Shown: piece after piece, positions 33,796 to 44,900 of the stretch | Position numbering within the stretch: position 1 is the first letter of the stretch | Layout: every line of letters starts with the position of its first letter | Source of the DNA: Auricularia sp. M13 | Lineage: Eukaryota; Basidiomycota; Agaricomycetes; Auriculariales; Auriculariaceae | DNA length: 64,000 nucleotides | Reading direction: 5' to 3' | Assembly (NCBI GenBank): GCA_037042915.1 | Contig: CM073204.1 | Location: 248,001-312,000 of the forward strand | Notes under the pieces: generated by a model | Told to the model about the DNA's origin: nothing | What the model saw: the letters and a program-made list of their open reading frames with translations, nothing else | Databases searched by the model: none | Program-made: the position numbers and the translations under genes

Positions 33796-35229
33796 TTACG
33801 AGTCCTCTGAGTCCTCGTCCCAGCCACGTAGGAGCAGGTCCAGAGCCGTCTGCAAAGACTCTGCATCGGGGTCGTCATGAGATCCTATCATGGAACTCCA
33901 CTCGAAGGGTGTGACATGCCAATAAGTTACGTGTACAGATTCCAATAGTCGTGGCGGCCTGCGTCGTGGGGAAGCGCACGGACCGCGCGCCGTTGCGATG
34001 TGAAGAGCGATTCCACGCCATTCAGCACTGTGAACATCCCAGGCGCTCAGGGTAAGTTGCTGCAGGCGCGGACATGGCCATACTCCCGTGGTATCAGGAC
34101 GAGACAGTTTTGCTAGCAAATCTGCCAACCCGGGCGTCCCACTCCTCTCCAGCCAGAGCGAACTGAGCTCCGGCATGGAATGAAGATAGTCAAGGAGCCC
34201 CTCGCCAATCGCCTTGAAGTCACTTAATGCCAGGACGCGTACAGCGCGGAGCGTGTGACCGAAGAAAGTGGCAAAGGCAGCTGGAGTGACGCCGAGCGTC
34301 GGATGGCTGTTGAACGTGAAGACTGCCGAGCGCAAATTGGGGAAGTCGATATTCTGTACGATCATTTCGTCAAAGCCTTCGGCATGGAAGGCAAATTTGC
34401 GCAACGTCGCGCAGCGAAGTACCGAGAGGTCGATCGATGTGTCCGTCGCGAAGAGGAACTGCGTACAGACTTCGAGATCTTCGATGTTGGGAAGATGCTG
34501 GAATATGTCGACGAGAACGGCTGTGGTCATACGCTCGGTAGTGATATTCGCCGAGGTAACATTTGGGAATAAGGAATTTGTCGGCCATACGAGACCAAGG
34601 TCGTAGTAGGAAAGGTACCATAGTCGCGGTGCCGTTGGGAAGAGAGTGATCTGCAACGGCGGTTCGATAGACCCATATCTGCTGCAATTAAGCGCACAGT
34701 ACTCGAGATACGGCATGTCCTGCGCGAGGCAACGAATGAACAGCGTTGGCATCGGTGGTTCTGATATCGCTAGGTCCATGTCAATCGTACGAGCGCGTGC
34801 GCAACACGTGCGCAATAGAGTCCAGAATTCCGGCAGAGACTGGCACTCGCTATCCTTCAAAGTGCCTTCGACCTCGAGCTCCAGGTGAAGAGCACCAGAC
34901 CGCGAGAGACACGTGTGGAGGTACTCGGTCCACGGCCCCTGGGATGCTGCAGTCACACGCTCGAGCTCGATGTCTATGAAGCGCCAAAGTTGCGGAGTGG
35001 ATATGGCAATCCGCCGCCACTTTTGGCTCACAGCAGCGAGACGGAATGCTCGATGGGACCACTTGAGGATTCGGTAACCAGACCTCAAACCATGAAAGTC
35101 GTAGAGGTTAGCATTGAGCCATTCCACAAAGATCATGGATAGAAGCTCCTCTGGCAGTCTGCATATAGCGTGCAGGGAAGAGTTCATGATACGCGACGGT
35201 GCAGCGATGGGTCCAGCAACAGGCCGCAT
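33796..35229 (-). CDS. F-box-like protein, copy 5 (N-terminal exon probably missing)
   Basis: The main exon gives 477 residues from the ATG at 35229. The F-box-like segment HAICRLPEELLSMIFVEWLN comes close to the start, followed by VSQKWRRIAISTPQLWRFI and a leucine-rich C-terminal domain with acidic end DEDSEDS. Unlike copies 1-4, the model lacks an N-terminal coiled-coil. Upstream sequence can supply one. An open stretch on the minus strand (35456 to about 35349) reads ITDEARKMATALPVLCARL and can join, via gtactc (about 35341) to cttag (about 35274), to an exon reading GAHITIEAIQEVSHM in frame with this ATG. I therefore suspect a longer protein of the same family. Confidence 0.75.
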   Translation of the reverse strand: MRPVAGPIAAPSRIMNSSLHAICRLPEELLSMIFVEWLNANLYDFHGLRSGYRILKWSHRAFRLAAVSQKWRRIAISTPQLWRFIDIELERVTAASQGPWTEYLHTCLSRSGALHLELEVEGTLKDSECQSLPEFWTLLRTCCARARTIDMDLAISEPPMPTLFIRCLAQDMPYLEYCALNCSRYGSIEPPLQITLFPTAPRLWYLSYYDLGLVWPTNSLFPNVTSANITTERMTTAVLVDIFQHLPNIEDLEVCTQFLFATDTSIDLSVLRCATLRKFAFHAEGFDEMIVQNIDFPNLRSAVFTFNSHPTLGVTPAAFATFFGHTLRAVRVLALSDFKAIGEGLLDYLHSMPELSSLWLERSGTPGLADLLAKLSRPDTTGVWPCPRLQQLTLSAWDVHSAEWRGIALHIATARGPCASPRRRPPRLLESVHVTYWHVTPFEWSSMIGSHDDPDAESLQTALDLLLRGWDEDSEDS

Positions 35230-35626
35230 GTGCGAGACCTCCTGGATGGCCTCGATAGTAATGTGAGCACCCTAAGTAATGAAAGGAAGACACGCGTATA
35301 GTAGGTTGGCTGCGCTTTAATGTACGCCAGATGGAGTACGTGTCGATGCTGGAAAAGGCGAGCGCAAAGGACGGGAAGTGCCGTTGCCATCTTTCGAGCC
35401 TCATCAGTGATATCCGGATCTCGAATGCCACAGTCTCCCAGGGCAGGCACTGCCAACGCGCATATGCTCCTCGAAGCTGAGTCCTTGCATCACGTTCTCC
35501 GTCTCAATAAGAGCGTAGCAGGGTCACCGCGACGGTCTGAGCTAGTAACCAGGCAAAGAGATTCCAGACACGGCAGCAGGGCACAATTGCTCAGAACAAG
35601 GCTACAATGGTGCAGAAGTGTGAACT

Positions 35627-36991
35627 TTATTCAGAAGTAAGGAGACACGGGACAGCGGTAAGCACCCCCTTCAGCTCTAGGCGGAACCGCTCCAGCGCGG
35701 GGTCGGCCGTATGTAATGTGAATGCGCCGGTGGGCGACGGAGGATAGTTAACCTGAATTGACCTTAGCACCACGCGCCCTGTCCGACCTTGAGGCCCGCG
35801 CGCGCGTGCGAGACGCACGATAGCGTGGTGGGTCGAGTCTCGAGGCACGCGCCAGGTCAGTCCGAGCTCTTCCAACATTGGCACGATCTCTCCTTGTGCA
35901 ACTGCGTCGAAGAACTGCTCGGCGGACTGGTTATAGCCGTACAGGATGAGTCGTTTCAGGCGCGTCAGCGCGGCGAGCCCAGGGAGGAGCAACGCGTCCG
36001 CACCGCACGAGAGCGTGAGCTGCTGGACAGATACGAGAGTATGTTGCAATAGACCCGTAGCGGTGTCGGCGGGGTGCAGGCCGACGTCAATAGCGGCAGT
36101 GTGTATGCCCGGCAAGCGAATTGTGCGCAGGACGCTGTAGTTGGGGCCCTCTGCGATTCTCAGGCTGAGCTCTTGCAGCTTGTCGTGTACCAACGAGAAT
36201 TCCGCGGGCGTCTCTTCTGCATTTAGGACGACATGCGCCAGGGAGAGTGCGCGCAGATTCGGCGCGTGGGTAAGCAGTAACTGCAAGTGCGTTGCCTCCA
36301 GACGCTGTGCCGCCATGTCCGAGCGCACCAGGCTAGGGAAGTTTGAGTTCGGCGCCCAGACCATGCTCGGACCAGGCGCGCTGCCGTTGAACTCGCGCAG
36401 GCGCGGCGCGGAGGTGAAGAACTTGACAGGTCGTTGCACGCGGTGCTCTGTGAAGCACACGAGTCCCAGCCGGAAGTACTCCAAGTGCGGCGCGTCGCCC
36501 CCCAGGAAATCGAGGAAGACGTTATTCGTCGCGCAGTCGCTGATGCCCACCTCAGCGTCTATGCGCCGCGCACGCAGGAGGCATCGACCGATGGGGGCCG
36601 CCGCCCCAGCAGTGTGTCTGGCGTCAAGAGCATGCAAACAGCCAGAAATGGTGACTTCGAGCTTGACGACGCCTGCTCGTGTGAGGCAAGTCTCCGCGTA
36701 GTCCGTCCAGCGTTTGTGTTTCTTCCCGTTATGGGCTTTGACGCGGCTGAGGTCAATGTCGACAACGCGCCAGAGTGCGGGCGTTGTCAGGGCAACATGT
36801 CGCCACCGACTGCAGACGCTGGCCGCATACAGAGCGATACTGAACACCTTGACCTGGTCGCCCCAGAACGGCCGGCTGCTGCTGTCTAGCCACTCGAGGA
36901 ACACCATTGCGAGGAGCTCGTCGGGTAGCCGGTGAATAGGATGGGCCATCCGGCGTTCGTCCACCGCGTCAGAGCCAACGTTGAGCACCAT
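35627..36991 (-). CDS. F-box-like protein, copy 6 (short form)
   Basis: Intronless gene of 454 residues starting MVLNVGSDAVDERRM. The F-box-like segment AHPIHRLPDELLAMVFLEWLD starts at residue 16, so it lacks the NRFAG signature and the coiled-coil of copies 1-4. VCSRWRHVALTTPALWRVVDI and a leucine-rich repeat-like C-terminal part follow. It is closer in block spelling to copy 5 (same strand, 397 bp downstream) than to copies 1-4, so 5 and 6 probably form a second subgroup. I find no convincing upstream exon before 36991. Confidence 0.82.
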   Translation of the reverse strand: MVLNVGSDAVDERRMAHPIHRLPDELLAMVFLEWLDSSSRPFWGDQVKVFSIALYAASVCSRWRHVALTTPALWRVVDIDLSRVKAHNGKKHKRWTDYAETCLTRAGVVKLEVTISGCLHALDARHTAGAAAPIGRCLLRARRIDAEVGISDCATNNVFLDFLGGDAPHLEYFRLGLVCFTEHRVQRPVKFFTSAPRLREFNGSAPGPSMVWAPNSNFPSLVRSDMAAQRLEATHLQLLLTHAPNLRALSLAHVVLNAEETPAEFSLVHDKLQELSLRIAEGPNYSVLRTIRLPGIHTAAIDVGLHPADTATGLLQHTLVSVQQLTLSCGADALLLPGLAALTRLKRLILYGYNQSAEQFFDAVAQGEIVPMLEELGLTWRVPRDSTHHAIVRLARARGPQGRTGRVVLRSIQVNYPPSPTGAFTLHTADPALERFRLELKGVLTAVPCLLTSE

Positions 36992-37346
36992 TGCCGGGCT
37001 GACACTTTCTACGCTAAGCCGCTAGAGCCGCTAGGACGCAGGCAGAGGGGAAGAGTATATGAATCATGATGTAAGTGGTGTAAGCTGCTGCGGCAAGTCC
37101 AACTCCGCCTGCTGTGTCTCTTCTTGTTACCGCCAAGTTTCCATGCACATAGAATCTGCATTCGCTCAATGCTCTCACTGCGCCGACTTTTCAAACGCAA
37201 TGGCAGAAGGACAAGTTGTGGACGCTGAAGAAGCTGTCAAATCCGTCAAGTCCATGCGTCAGGGTGATCTCCCGACGCACGTGACGGCAGGCGCTGCGCG
37301 GTCTCTCCACTTGCGACGTCGACGGGCATAACGATGCTTCTCGCGA

Positions 37347-37354
37347 TATAAAAA
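37347..37354 (+). promoter_or_regulatory. TATA box of the GH16-like gene
   Basis: TATAAAAA, 50-57 bp before the ATG at 37404, within the 412-bp divergent region shared with F-box copy 6. Confidence 0.65.
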
Positions 37355-37403
37355 GCCTTCTCTGGAACATCCCATCTTTACCTGCTCTTCGCTTCCCACC
37401 GCC

Positions 37404-38782
37404 ATGAAACTGGTTTCATTGCTCCGCTTCGCGGCCGTGGCCAGTGCATCACCAGCGGCAGAGGTGTCAGATGCAGCGACGGCGGCTCTGAAGGGGCTCT
37501 ATACGCAGGCTGCCAATATTGTGGGCAAATCTTTCTTCGACACATTCACCTGGCAGGCCATTGCAGACCCAACCCATGCACGGGTCAACGTATGTTCAGT
37601 TCAACCGCGAACAGCACGATTGCTCACCTATTTGACAGTTAACTGATCAGACCACTGCGCGCGCTCTGAATCTATCCTACGCGACGCACGACTCGTTTGT
37701 CATGCGCATGGACGCGACGACTGTGCTCGATGCTGCTGGTCCTGGCCGCAACTCTGTGCGCATCATCAGCAAGGCAAACTACACAACCCATGTCGCCGTG
37801 TGAATGCACCCCTTGCGCGCTCTGTTCATCTGCTCATCCCGGGCCATTCAGCTTCGACATCCGTCACATGCCTGCGGGTTGTGGGTGCGTATTCCGAAGG
37901 AACAGAGCGCAAATTCGGCTAAACTTGACGTTGACAGAACTTGGCCCACGATCATCGAAGTTGCGCTTGACGGCCAACTGGCCAAGGGGAAGTGCGACAT
38001 TGTCGAGGGCATCAACGACGTCGGCCCTAATCAGGCGACGCTGCACACCACAGCCAACTGCGAGGTCAAGCCGCAGTCGCCATTCTTGTCTACAGGTGCG
38101 CACGTTCCTTCAACCGAGTTTATGCACTCATATCTGTATGCAGGCACGACCGTGTCAACCAACTGCGACGACATCGCCACGAACAGCGGCGGATGCGGCG
38201 TGCACGCGCCCAGCAACACGCCCAATTACGGACCCGCTTTCAACAAGGCTGGCGGCGGATGGTACGCTTACGAGCGCGCAGTTAACCAGACCCGCGTCTT
38301 TTTCTGGCCGCGGCATTCGTTAACGGTGCCCTTGGACGTGCGCTACAACTTGGGCGCCGTGGAAACTGCTTTTTGGGTGCGTCAAATTCCTTTGCTAGCC
38401 GCGGCGCGCGTGCTGAAGGACACGGTGCAGGGCAAGCCGTTCGCGCTCTTCACCAACGACTTGTGCGACCTGTCGAGCCACTTCGGGCCAAACAACATCG
38501 TGTTCAAGAATAACATTTGTACGTGCTGCTTTTCACGTATCTAGAATCGTATGGTGCTGACGATGGGCCTTTATCCAGGCGGTGATTGGGCGGGCAGACA
38601 AGAAGAGTACAGCGCCGCCGGGTGCCCAGGAGTCTGTAACGGTGAGTACTCTTTCCCGTCCGAGGGATTTCGCTAAGCACGCCCAAAACATAGACTTTGC
38701 AAACGCACATCCCGAGGCATTCTCGGAAGCCTACTGGGACATCGCAGCGCTCCGAGTATACGAGCCGCCGCAATTCAAGTAA
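37404..38782 (+). CDS. Secreted GH16-like glucanase with altered catalytic motif
   Basis: Eight exons (37404-37589, 37651-37799, 37852-37884, 37938-38095, 38144-38376, 38419-38518, 38579-38641, 38694-38782) give 336 residues in frame. The fifth intron is only 42 nt and also lacks stops, so it may be retained. A signal peptide is followed by the blocks of fungal GH16 endo-beta-1,3(4)-glucanases: FDTFTWQAIADPTHARVN, VFDIRHMPAGCGTWP, DIVEGINDVGPNQATLHTT, GGGWYAYER and SSHFGPNNIVFKNNI, with paired cysteines. The catalytic motif, normally ExDxxE, reads K141-C-D143-I-V-E146: the nucleophile glutamate is lysine. The preceding tryptophan-rich strand is also changed (TIIEVALDGQLA). The gene is intact, so it is probably a non-hydrolytic glucan-binding relative. 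Confidence 0.85.
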
Positions 38783-39011
38783 TCTTGCCTGTAGCACCTC
38801 GTAATACGTAATGAAACGCCCTTCGAGTCCAGTTGCAACCCGTGTTCGCCCGACAAGTGCGGAGTTCGCGTCGCGTGTGCCGGCCGCATGACGCGTCGCG
38901 TTCTGCCGCGCGCGTCTGGAAGCTGTTACGCGCCAGAAAGGATTCCTATATAGACTGGCGGGCGTCGAAGCGACGTGGACATCGCTCCCACTACCTCACT
39001 ACATATCACCC

Positions 39012-39627
39012 ATGGAGCTGGCGTCCCGCAGAAACCCCATGCGCAGTCGGCTTTTCTGGTTCGCACTTGGATCAGGCGCGACTGTGGGGACTTACTTATA
39101 CATGCGCCCACGCGTGAGCGTCAGAGAGCGACTGGACAAATGGAAGGAAGCGCGTGAGGCGCGGCGGGCAGCGCGAGAGGCTCAGCGTGCTGAGCGCGGC
39201 GAGGTTCGTGCAAGCTTGACAGAGTCGTTTCGATGTCTTCTCACGCATTGCTGCTCGTTCTGGCAGACCACCATGAATATCAATGTCTCAGCAAAAGACG
39301 CTTTCAGTACTGCGAAAGAGGTGCTGACCGCTTTCTTCACTAAGTTTGACTTGCTTCTGACTGTCTACAGGCATTTGCGCGTCGGCGCGAAGCTAAGGCA
39401 GAAAAGGCGGCAGCAGTATCCGAAGCCACTGAGGAATCTGTCTCCAAGGACGCGGTACCCCCTCCCCGGAGCCGCATTCTCGCCAGAATGAGGAAGGATA
39501 AGACGAAGGGTACAGAAGAGGTGAGACTGCGGCGCGTCGTCTGAATACGATCCTAATTCCACTCAAGGTTCCTGAGGATCCTGATCTGGTGCCAGAAGAA
39601 AACGTAAACCCAAAGGTGAAAGTCTGA
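39012..39627 (+). CDS. Small membrane-anchored protein of unknown function
   Basis: Four exons (39012-39203, 39267-39320, 39371-39520, 39568-39627), all phase 0, give 151 residues. The basic N-terminus MELASRRNPMRSR is followed by one hydrophobic segment (residues 14-31, LFWFALGSGATVGTYLYM). A highly charged helical region then runs through the rest, with RERLDKWKEAREARRAAREAQ and EAKAEKAAAVSEATEES, ending acidic. The layout suits a signal-anchored mitochondrial or ER membrane protein with a coiled-coil soluble part. I do not recognise a family. It is convergent with the flavin oxidase gene, 239 bp away. Confidence 0.7.
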
Positions 39628-39866
39628 TGAGGAAAACTCATGTGAGTGAAAATTGGCTGGCGCCTGTTTCACACGATCGGCAGCTCACAAAGCCCTAGCA
39701 CGGACCGTTTCCAGTGCTGTCTTCCCTGGTGTCGTGTCCGCCTGTACTTGTGAAGGACTTTTGTGCTCGCAATCCACCCAGTTCAATTCACCTTGTGATA
39801 TTGCATGCCCAATTCTTCGTACTAGACATGGACTTAGATATGGGCACAGTTCTACATTGACAATAT

Positions 39867-41992
39867 TCAAGATCGGTGGCGACCGAGGCGGACCTGAAGC
39901 TTGAGCGCGTCGTCGTCAATTTCGTCCAGCTTGCCAAAATTCTTCTCCAACTTCTTGACGAGGGTCTGGTTCTTGTCGTCGTATTGCACTAGCTAGAGAA
40001 ATCCTGGGTGAGTACAGACATGACGGCCTGCATGATGCTTGCGGACACTGACAATTTCCTTGACCGCGCGATAGGCACTGTTGAGTGCTCCGTTGAGCCA
40101 ACTGCCCAACGATATCAGAAAGTGGCAAGGACTCGGATGGAGCATTCTACGCACCCATGGTGGACGCTGGTGGCCTCCCCAGCAAAATGAAACATCCCAT
40201 GGTAGGGCTTCGTGACTTCAGGGAAAAGAGTCGCGAATTGACCTGGACCAAACTTGGCAATGCCCCCTGTGGGTCAAATCGTCAGCGTAATAGAAACCAA
40301 CCAGAGAAGAACGTGAACGAACCAACTGAAAACTCGTTGTCATACCAATAGAATGCGTGATAATCGACCATGAGACTTTCGAGCATCGACTTGTCGACGG
40401 AGTGGATAGCTGCGAGGTCGTCGAGAATGAGGTCGATGAGCCGCGCCTCAGCGCTGCTGTTCCGGCCGCGAACAAGGGAGCCAATGCGAAGGGCGTCTTG
40501 CCCCCACGTATAACTGACGAGCATAGTAGCGCCATCAGTCTGGTTGATGCCATACGACGGATAGACCACGACGCGCGTTGGACGATCTGTGCGTGACGAA
40601 CCGCCGAATTGGTTCAGCGGCGGTGCTTCCCACCAGCGGGACGAGAACTGGATGCCGACCTTTGTCGGTCCGTCGTAGTGGATCATCCGGATAGCTTGCT
40701 GCAGAGGCCACGAGAAGGAGAACGCACTGGTGTCAACGGAGCGAAGACAGCCGAAGGGCAACGTGCTGATCACGTGCTGGTATGTGCGCGGAGTGTTCTC
40801 GCCGGCCACTGCGACTCGCACGGCCGCAGGCGCTTTGGGGTCGTCGAACGAGAGGGCGGTAACTCGCTTGCCGGCGTGAACAGGGCCGGTCAGAGAATCC
40901 TTCATTCTCTTTGCGATCTGTTCTGTTCCTCCTCTACGTTGAAGCCCGTGTCAGCAACCTGACACTGAGAGAGAGAGAGAACAATGGTTGCTATGCGAGA
41001 CTCACTGTACGCAAGACCACTCGGTCTCCTCCCCAGGTGCATGCGGGTAGCCGAACATGATGGAGTCCAGGATAGCCTCGGTCAATGCTTGATCGTAGAG
41101 GCCCGACCCTGTCTCAAAGGTCTCTAGATAATCGACGACCTATAAATCTTTCAGAGACGCTTAAGCGAGCGTGTGGCGACAATGTACTTGGTTTGAATAC
41201 TTGGTGCCGTTTGTACCATGGTAAATCATATATGCGCGGACCGAATACTCGTCGTAATTGTCCACGAGGTCGTTCCAGCTGGCGTCAAAGTCCCGCGCGA
41301 GCTGTTCCTTGAAGCCTCCAAGCTGCGCGCTCTCCATCTCCGAGGAGCTTTTATCGACGCCAGGAACGCGAGTGCGAAAGGGATCCACCTGCCCGTCGAT
41401 CTCCGCATTCGTCAGTGTTATGTTGTTGAAGAGGTTGAGGTTCTGCGGGAGCGAAAGAATATAGGGGATCGTTTTGATGCCTAGTCTCTTGAGGAGATTG
41501 AGTGTGCGCGTCATGAATGGAAGGTGCGGAAAACGCATCGCGCCGACATCCTAGCAAGTCAGGTAGTGAGCGATCGTCGGGAAGCTGTGGGATGACACGA
41601 ACGTAGTAATCATTCGGCTGACCGTCAGGGAATTTGTGCGTGTAGAGCCGACCGCCGACGCGGGTTGGGTTCGCTTCGAGGATCTCGTAGCTGAACTTGT
41701 CCTTGAAGTGGTCGAGTATCATGCCGGCATACAGGCCAGCAGCGCCAGCGCCAACAACGCCCACATGAACGCGCGTTTCAGCAATCGGAACGGGAGAACC
41801 AGCGGGGAAGTGAAGGTCAGCATAGCGAAGCTCTGTTGCAGGAGGAGCCAGCGGCGGAAGGTCTCTGGTCAGTTCGGAGGACAGCCCGTTGAGGTGCTTC
41901 GCGAGAGTGTGCCGCGCGTGGAGAGCGCGAAAGCTAGTGACCTCGGCTCCATGATGAGGGAACTTAGGAAGAGCAGCAAGGGGGCTGGACAT
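39867..41992 (-). CDS. Flavin amine oxidase, L-amino-acid-oxidase-like
   Basis: Seven exons (41992-41603, 41550-41188, 41139-41006, 40933-40323, 40266-40155, 40101-40053, 39992-39867) give 594 residues. The FAD-binding loop GAGAAG is at 81-86, with the acidic ribose contact in ILEANPTRVGGRLYTHKF. An NAD-like spacer and VGAMRFP follow, as in L-amino-acid oxidases. HVISTLPFGCLR and WWEAP occur in the substrate domain. The C-terminal FAD motif HFAGEATSVHHG is at 526-537. No signal peptide is seen. Such enzymes oxidatively deaminate amino acids to keto acids, ammonia and hydrogen peroxide. The preferred substrate cannot be read from the sequence. All junctions are in frame, and one intron contains a short GA run (around 40968-40979). 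Confidence 0.87.
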
Positions 41993-44900
41993 GGTCCGTC
42001 AAGGCTCTGGGGCAGCAGGAACATCGGTGTGGCCTCTATTTGTACGGGTCAACGCCCCAGATCCGCGCTCGCAAGTGCAACCACCGCGCGTGTCTATCGA
42101 GTCGAACCAGCAGCAAGCGCCCCGACATTGGGTTTTCTGGCAACTGGACGCGCAAGGCACCTTGAACGACGTAGGAAGGCCGGAAAAGCAGCACGGCGAG
42201 CTCCGAGATTGAATGCTGGGCCACGACTGCGAAGCGGCGCGTATTCAAATAATGTCGTACGGGAACTCCGGTCCTGAGCGCAGATCCCTCAGACAGACGC
42301 AGTCGTGCGCCGATGGGCCTGGACAAGGTGTCAGAGTTTCCAGCCCAAGCTGCCCCGCGTCAGAGGACGACACAACACAGGACAGTCGAGCAGTCTGAGG
42401 CTTCGGAGGGGTAAAAATCCTTATGGGCCATCTATAAAGTCGTTCTGGGTCGACAATAAGACGTTGAGCGCCAAGAAAGCTTAAAACTGTTTGACCAGGC
42501 GACGTGGAAGACGGACTAAGCCTGCTCAGCGGGGTTCGATTTTGCGATGCTCCCTTCGTCTTCCCATAACGTTGTACGATCTGTTATTATTGGCCACGTC
42601 ATGAACACCGAGCATACCTCCGGCGCCATTCACATGAGCCCAGGCTACTGCGGGGCTGCTCATGTCAAAGTGTCCCTGTCGAACGTGGCTTGCTCCCTAT
42701 CGCGGGCTCTTGCGCCGAAACCCCAATTCCCATGCAGACATTCACCATCGATATCTCCAACTCTACTACTCAATGAGTGGCCGGCTTTTCACGCCGACGC
42801 GGTGTCCATCGGTCCTGTAGCTTCGGCTTGCGTTCCGAGGCGCTTGAAGGACTGCATCGACGACCTTTAGCATCGGAGCGAATCGTTCGCCTAGATGCAC
42901 TCAACTCGTAGAGCCGGAAACTAAGTACTCACCCTGGGGCTCTCGGCGTCCACCGCAGAAACACGCTGGATCACTGCCAGGCTGGGTTGTCCCGGGCCGA
43001 GCCAGCGCACTTCGCTCTTCGGTACTGTATCTCACCTGACACCTGGCAATACATAAGTTAGTGCAAGCTGTAACCCGTTCTTCCCCGAATCGCTACCGCT
43101 GCCGGTCGCGTGTCCGGGAGCAGTTGCGCACGGTATACGGGCCAGCAGCGCGCAGATGCAGAGTGCCTTCCCCCAATCCTCTTACCCTCAAATCACGGTG
43201 TCCTGACTCATGCCAGGCTGGCTATCGCCCCGGTTGGCTTGCGCTGTACGGTTCATGGGCGGATTTCTTCGGACCGTGGGGAAGTCCGTCTTAAGTACAA
43301 TCAGCCGTTGCCAACCTCAGGCTGAAAGCGAGGATTCAGCAGTGGCAGGCGCGCAAACAGGTACATATCTTCGACTTGATGTTGCTGGAATTGCGTCCAT
43401 GGTTTGCTACCAATGATCCAAGCTCGGTGCGCGCAACGGCCCTGTAGTACAGACACTGCAGCTCTTTTGCTGTATTCGCCCCTACCTGATCTGGAACGCG
43501 TCGCGCGGCGTCGGATCACTGGCCTGGCGGGCTACGTCTGGTTGATCGACCACTCCTTGGTCACCTCGTTCCTCTTTCCTCGCTACTCACCACTGTTCCT
43601 CTTTCCTCGCTACCCACCACTCACTCCTGCTCGTTGCTCACGATGGACGACCGTCTCTTCTGCCAGTGACTGTGATCTCCCTGAGGCTGACTCGGAAGGA
43701 GCCTGCCATCGAGATCGAGAGCCAAGGGGGTCAATCATATCGTCCTGCGCATGCGAAGCTTCGCGATTCTTGTCAGTGTGAGTGCGACTGCCAGTGGCCG
43801 TCGCGCCGTGTCGGATTTAGATTTCTGGCAGTTGCCCGATGCGAGTCGGTCCCCTGCTGCTTGCGTAGATTCTGGCCTCTCATGGATCCACTACCGTACC
43901 GTACTCAGGTCAGTGTACTGTACTGTACATGTATGGGCCTTTCAAATTTATCGCCAAATACGGTACGGTATCCCACGCGGGCCCTGACATCTGAGATGCG
44001 CGCGGATTCACGTCTACCTAGCTTCAGTGGCAGTCAGACTTCAAGTTCAAGTTCAAGTCAGGGCACCGCTAACATCGCCGCGCCCGAACACCAAGCTTCC
44101 TTTATACATATTCTATGACGGTACGAGATGCTGGACTCGCCATAGCCATCTCGCTGCAACGGTTCCCGACCCTGCACATTCTCAGGCTGACATCGATTTC
44201 GACGTCCGTCAGTCAGTTGTCAGTGTCCGGAGCAGCCAAACGTCAAGTGACGTCCACTGTGTGTGAACGATAACGATGCAAACTTCTCCGAGTCAGAGAC
44301 CTGGATCCCCCGCTTCGGGACGCTCAAGAGTCGGACATCCTAAGTCCAAATTGGCGGGAAGTGGCAAAGAGAAAGACTGACCAGTGACATTGACAACCGG
44401 GTTGCGCCCCTGGCCAGGACAGTGGAGTATCCCGGATTCACAGTTACCGTTACGGTGGCGGACAGGCACTGGAATTGGAAAGTTTAAGGCTAAGGGCTCA
44501 GGGACATCAGATTCAGAGCCCTGGACCCCATTTCGCGCTAAGGTATACCGGTACTGTAGCCAATTGGCGAGCGGCATCGTGGAGTCTGAGGTGCTTGCAC
44601 CGAGCCGCATGATACCAGTGCCGCTAGTGCTGCACCGACTGAGAGCGGCGAGCGCCTCAGTTTGGCGCTGTCGATTCGATGCGATGAATACCATTGCGAT
44701 GTGCGATTCACCTCAGTCAGCGAGTACGAAGGCTGATACTGAGCTGACAGGAGACGAGTCGCGAAAAAAGACTGAGCCTGACTGAGAGGGTGGTGGGATA
44801 TTAGATGACGCGGTGCAAGTGCAAGCGCGGGTAATTATTACTGTGCAATAGTACGTAGATCGCAGTGCTGTCGCGACGCTACGCGTCGGGAATCTGGGCG

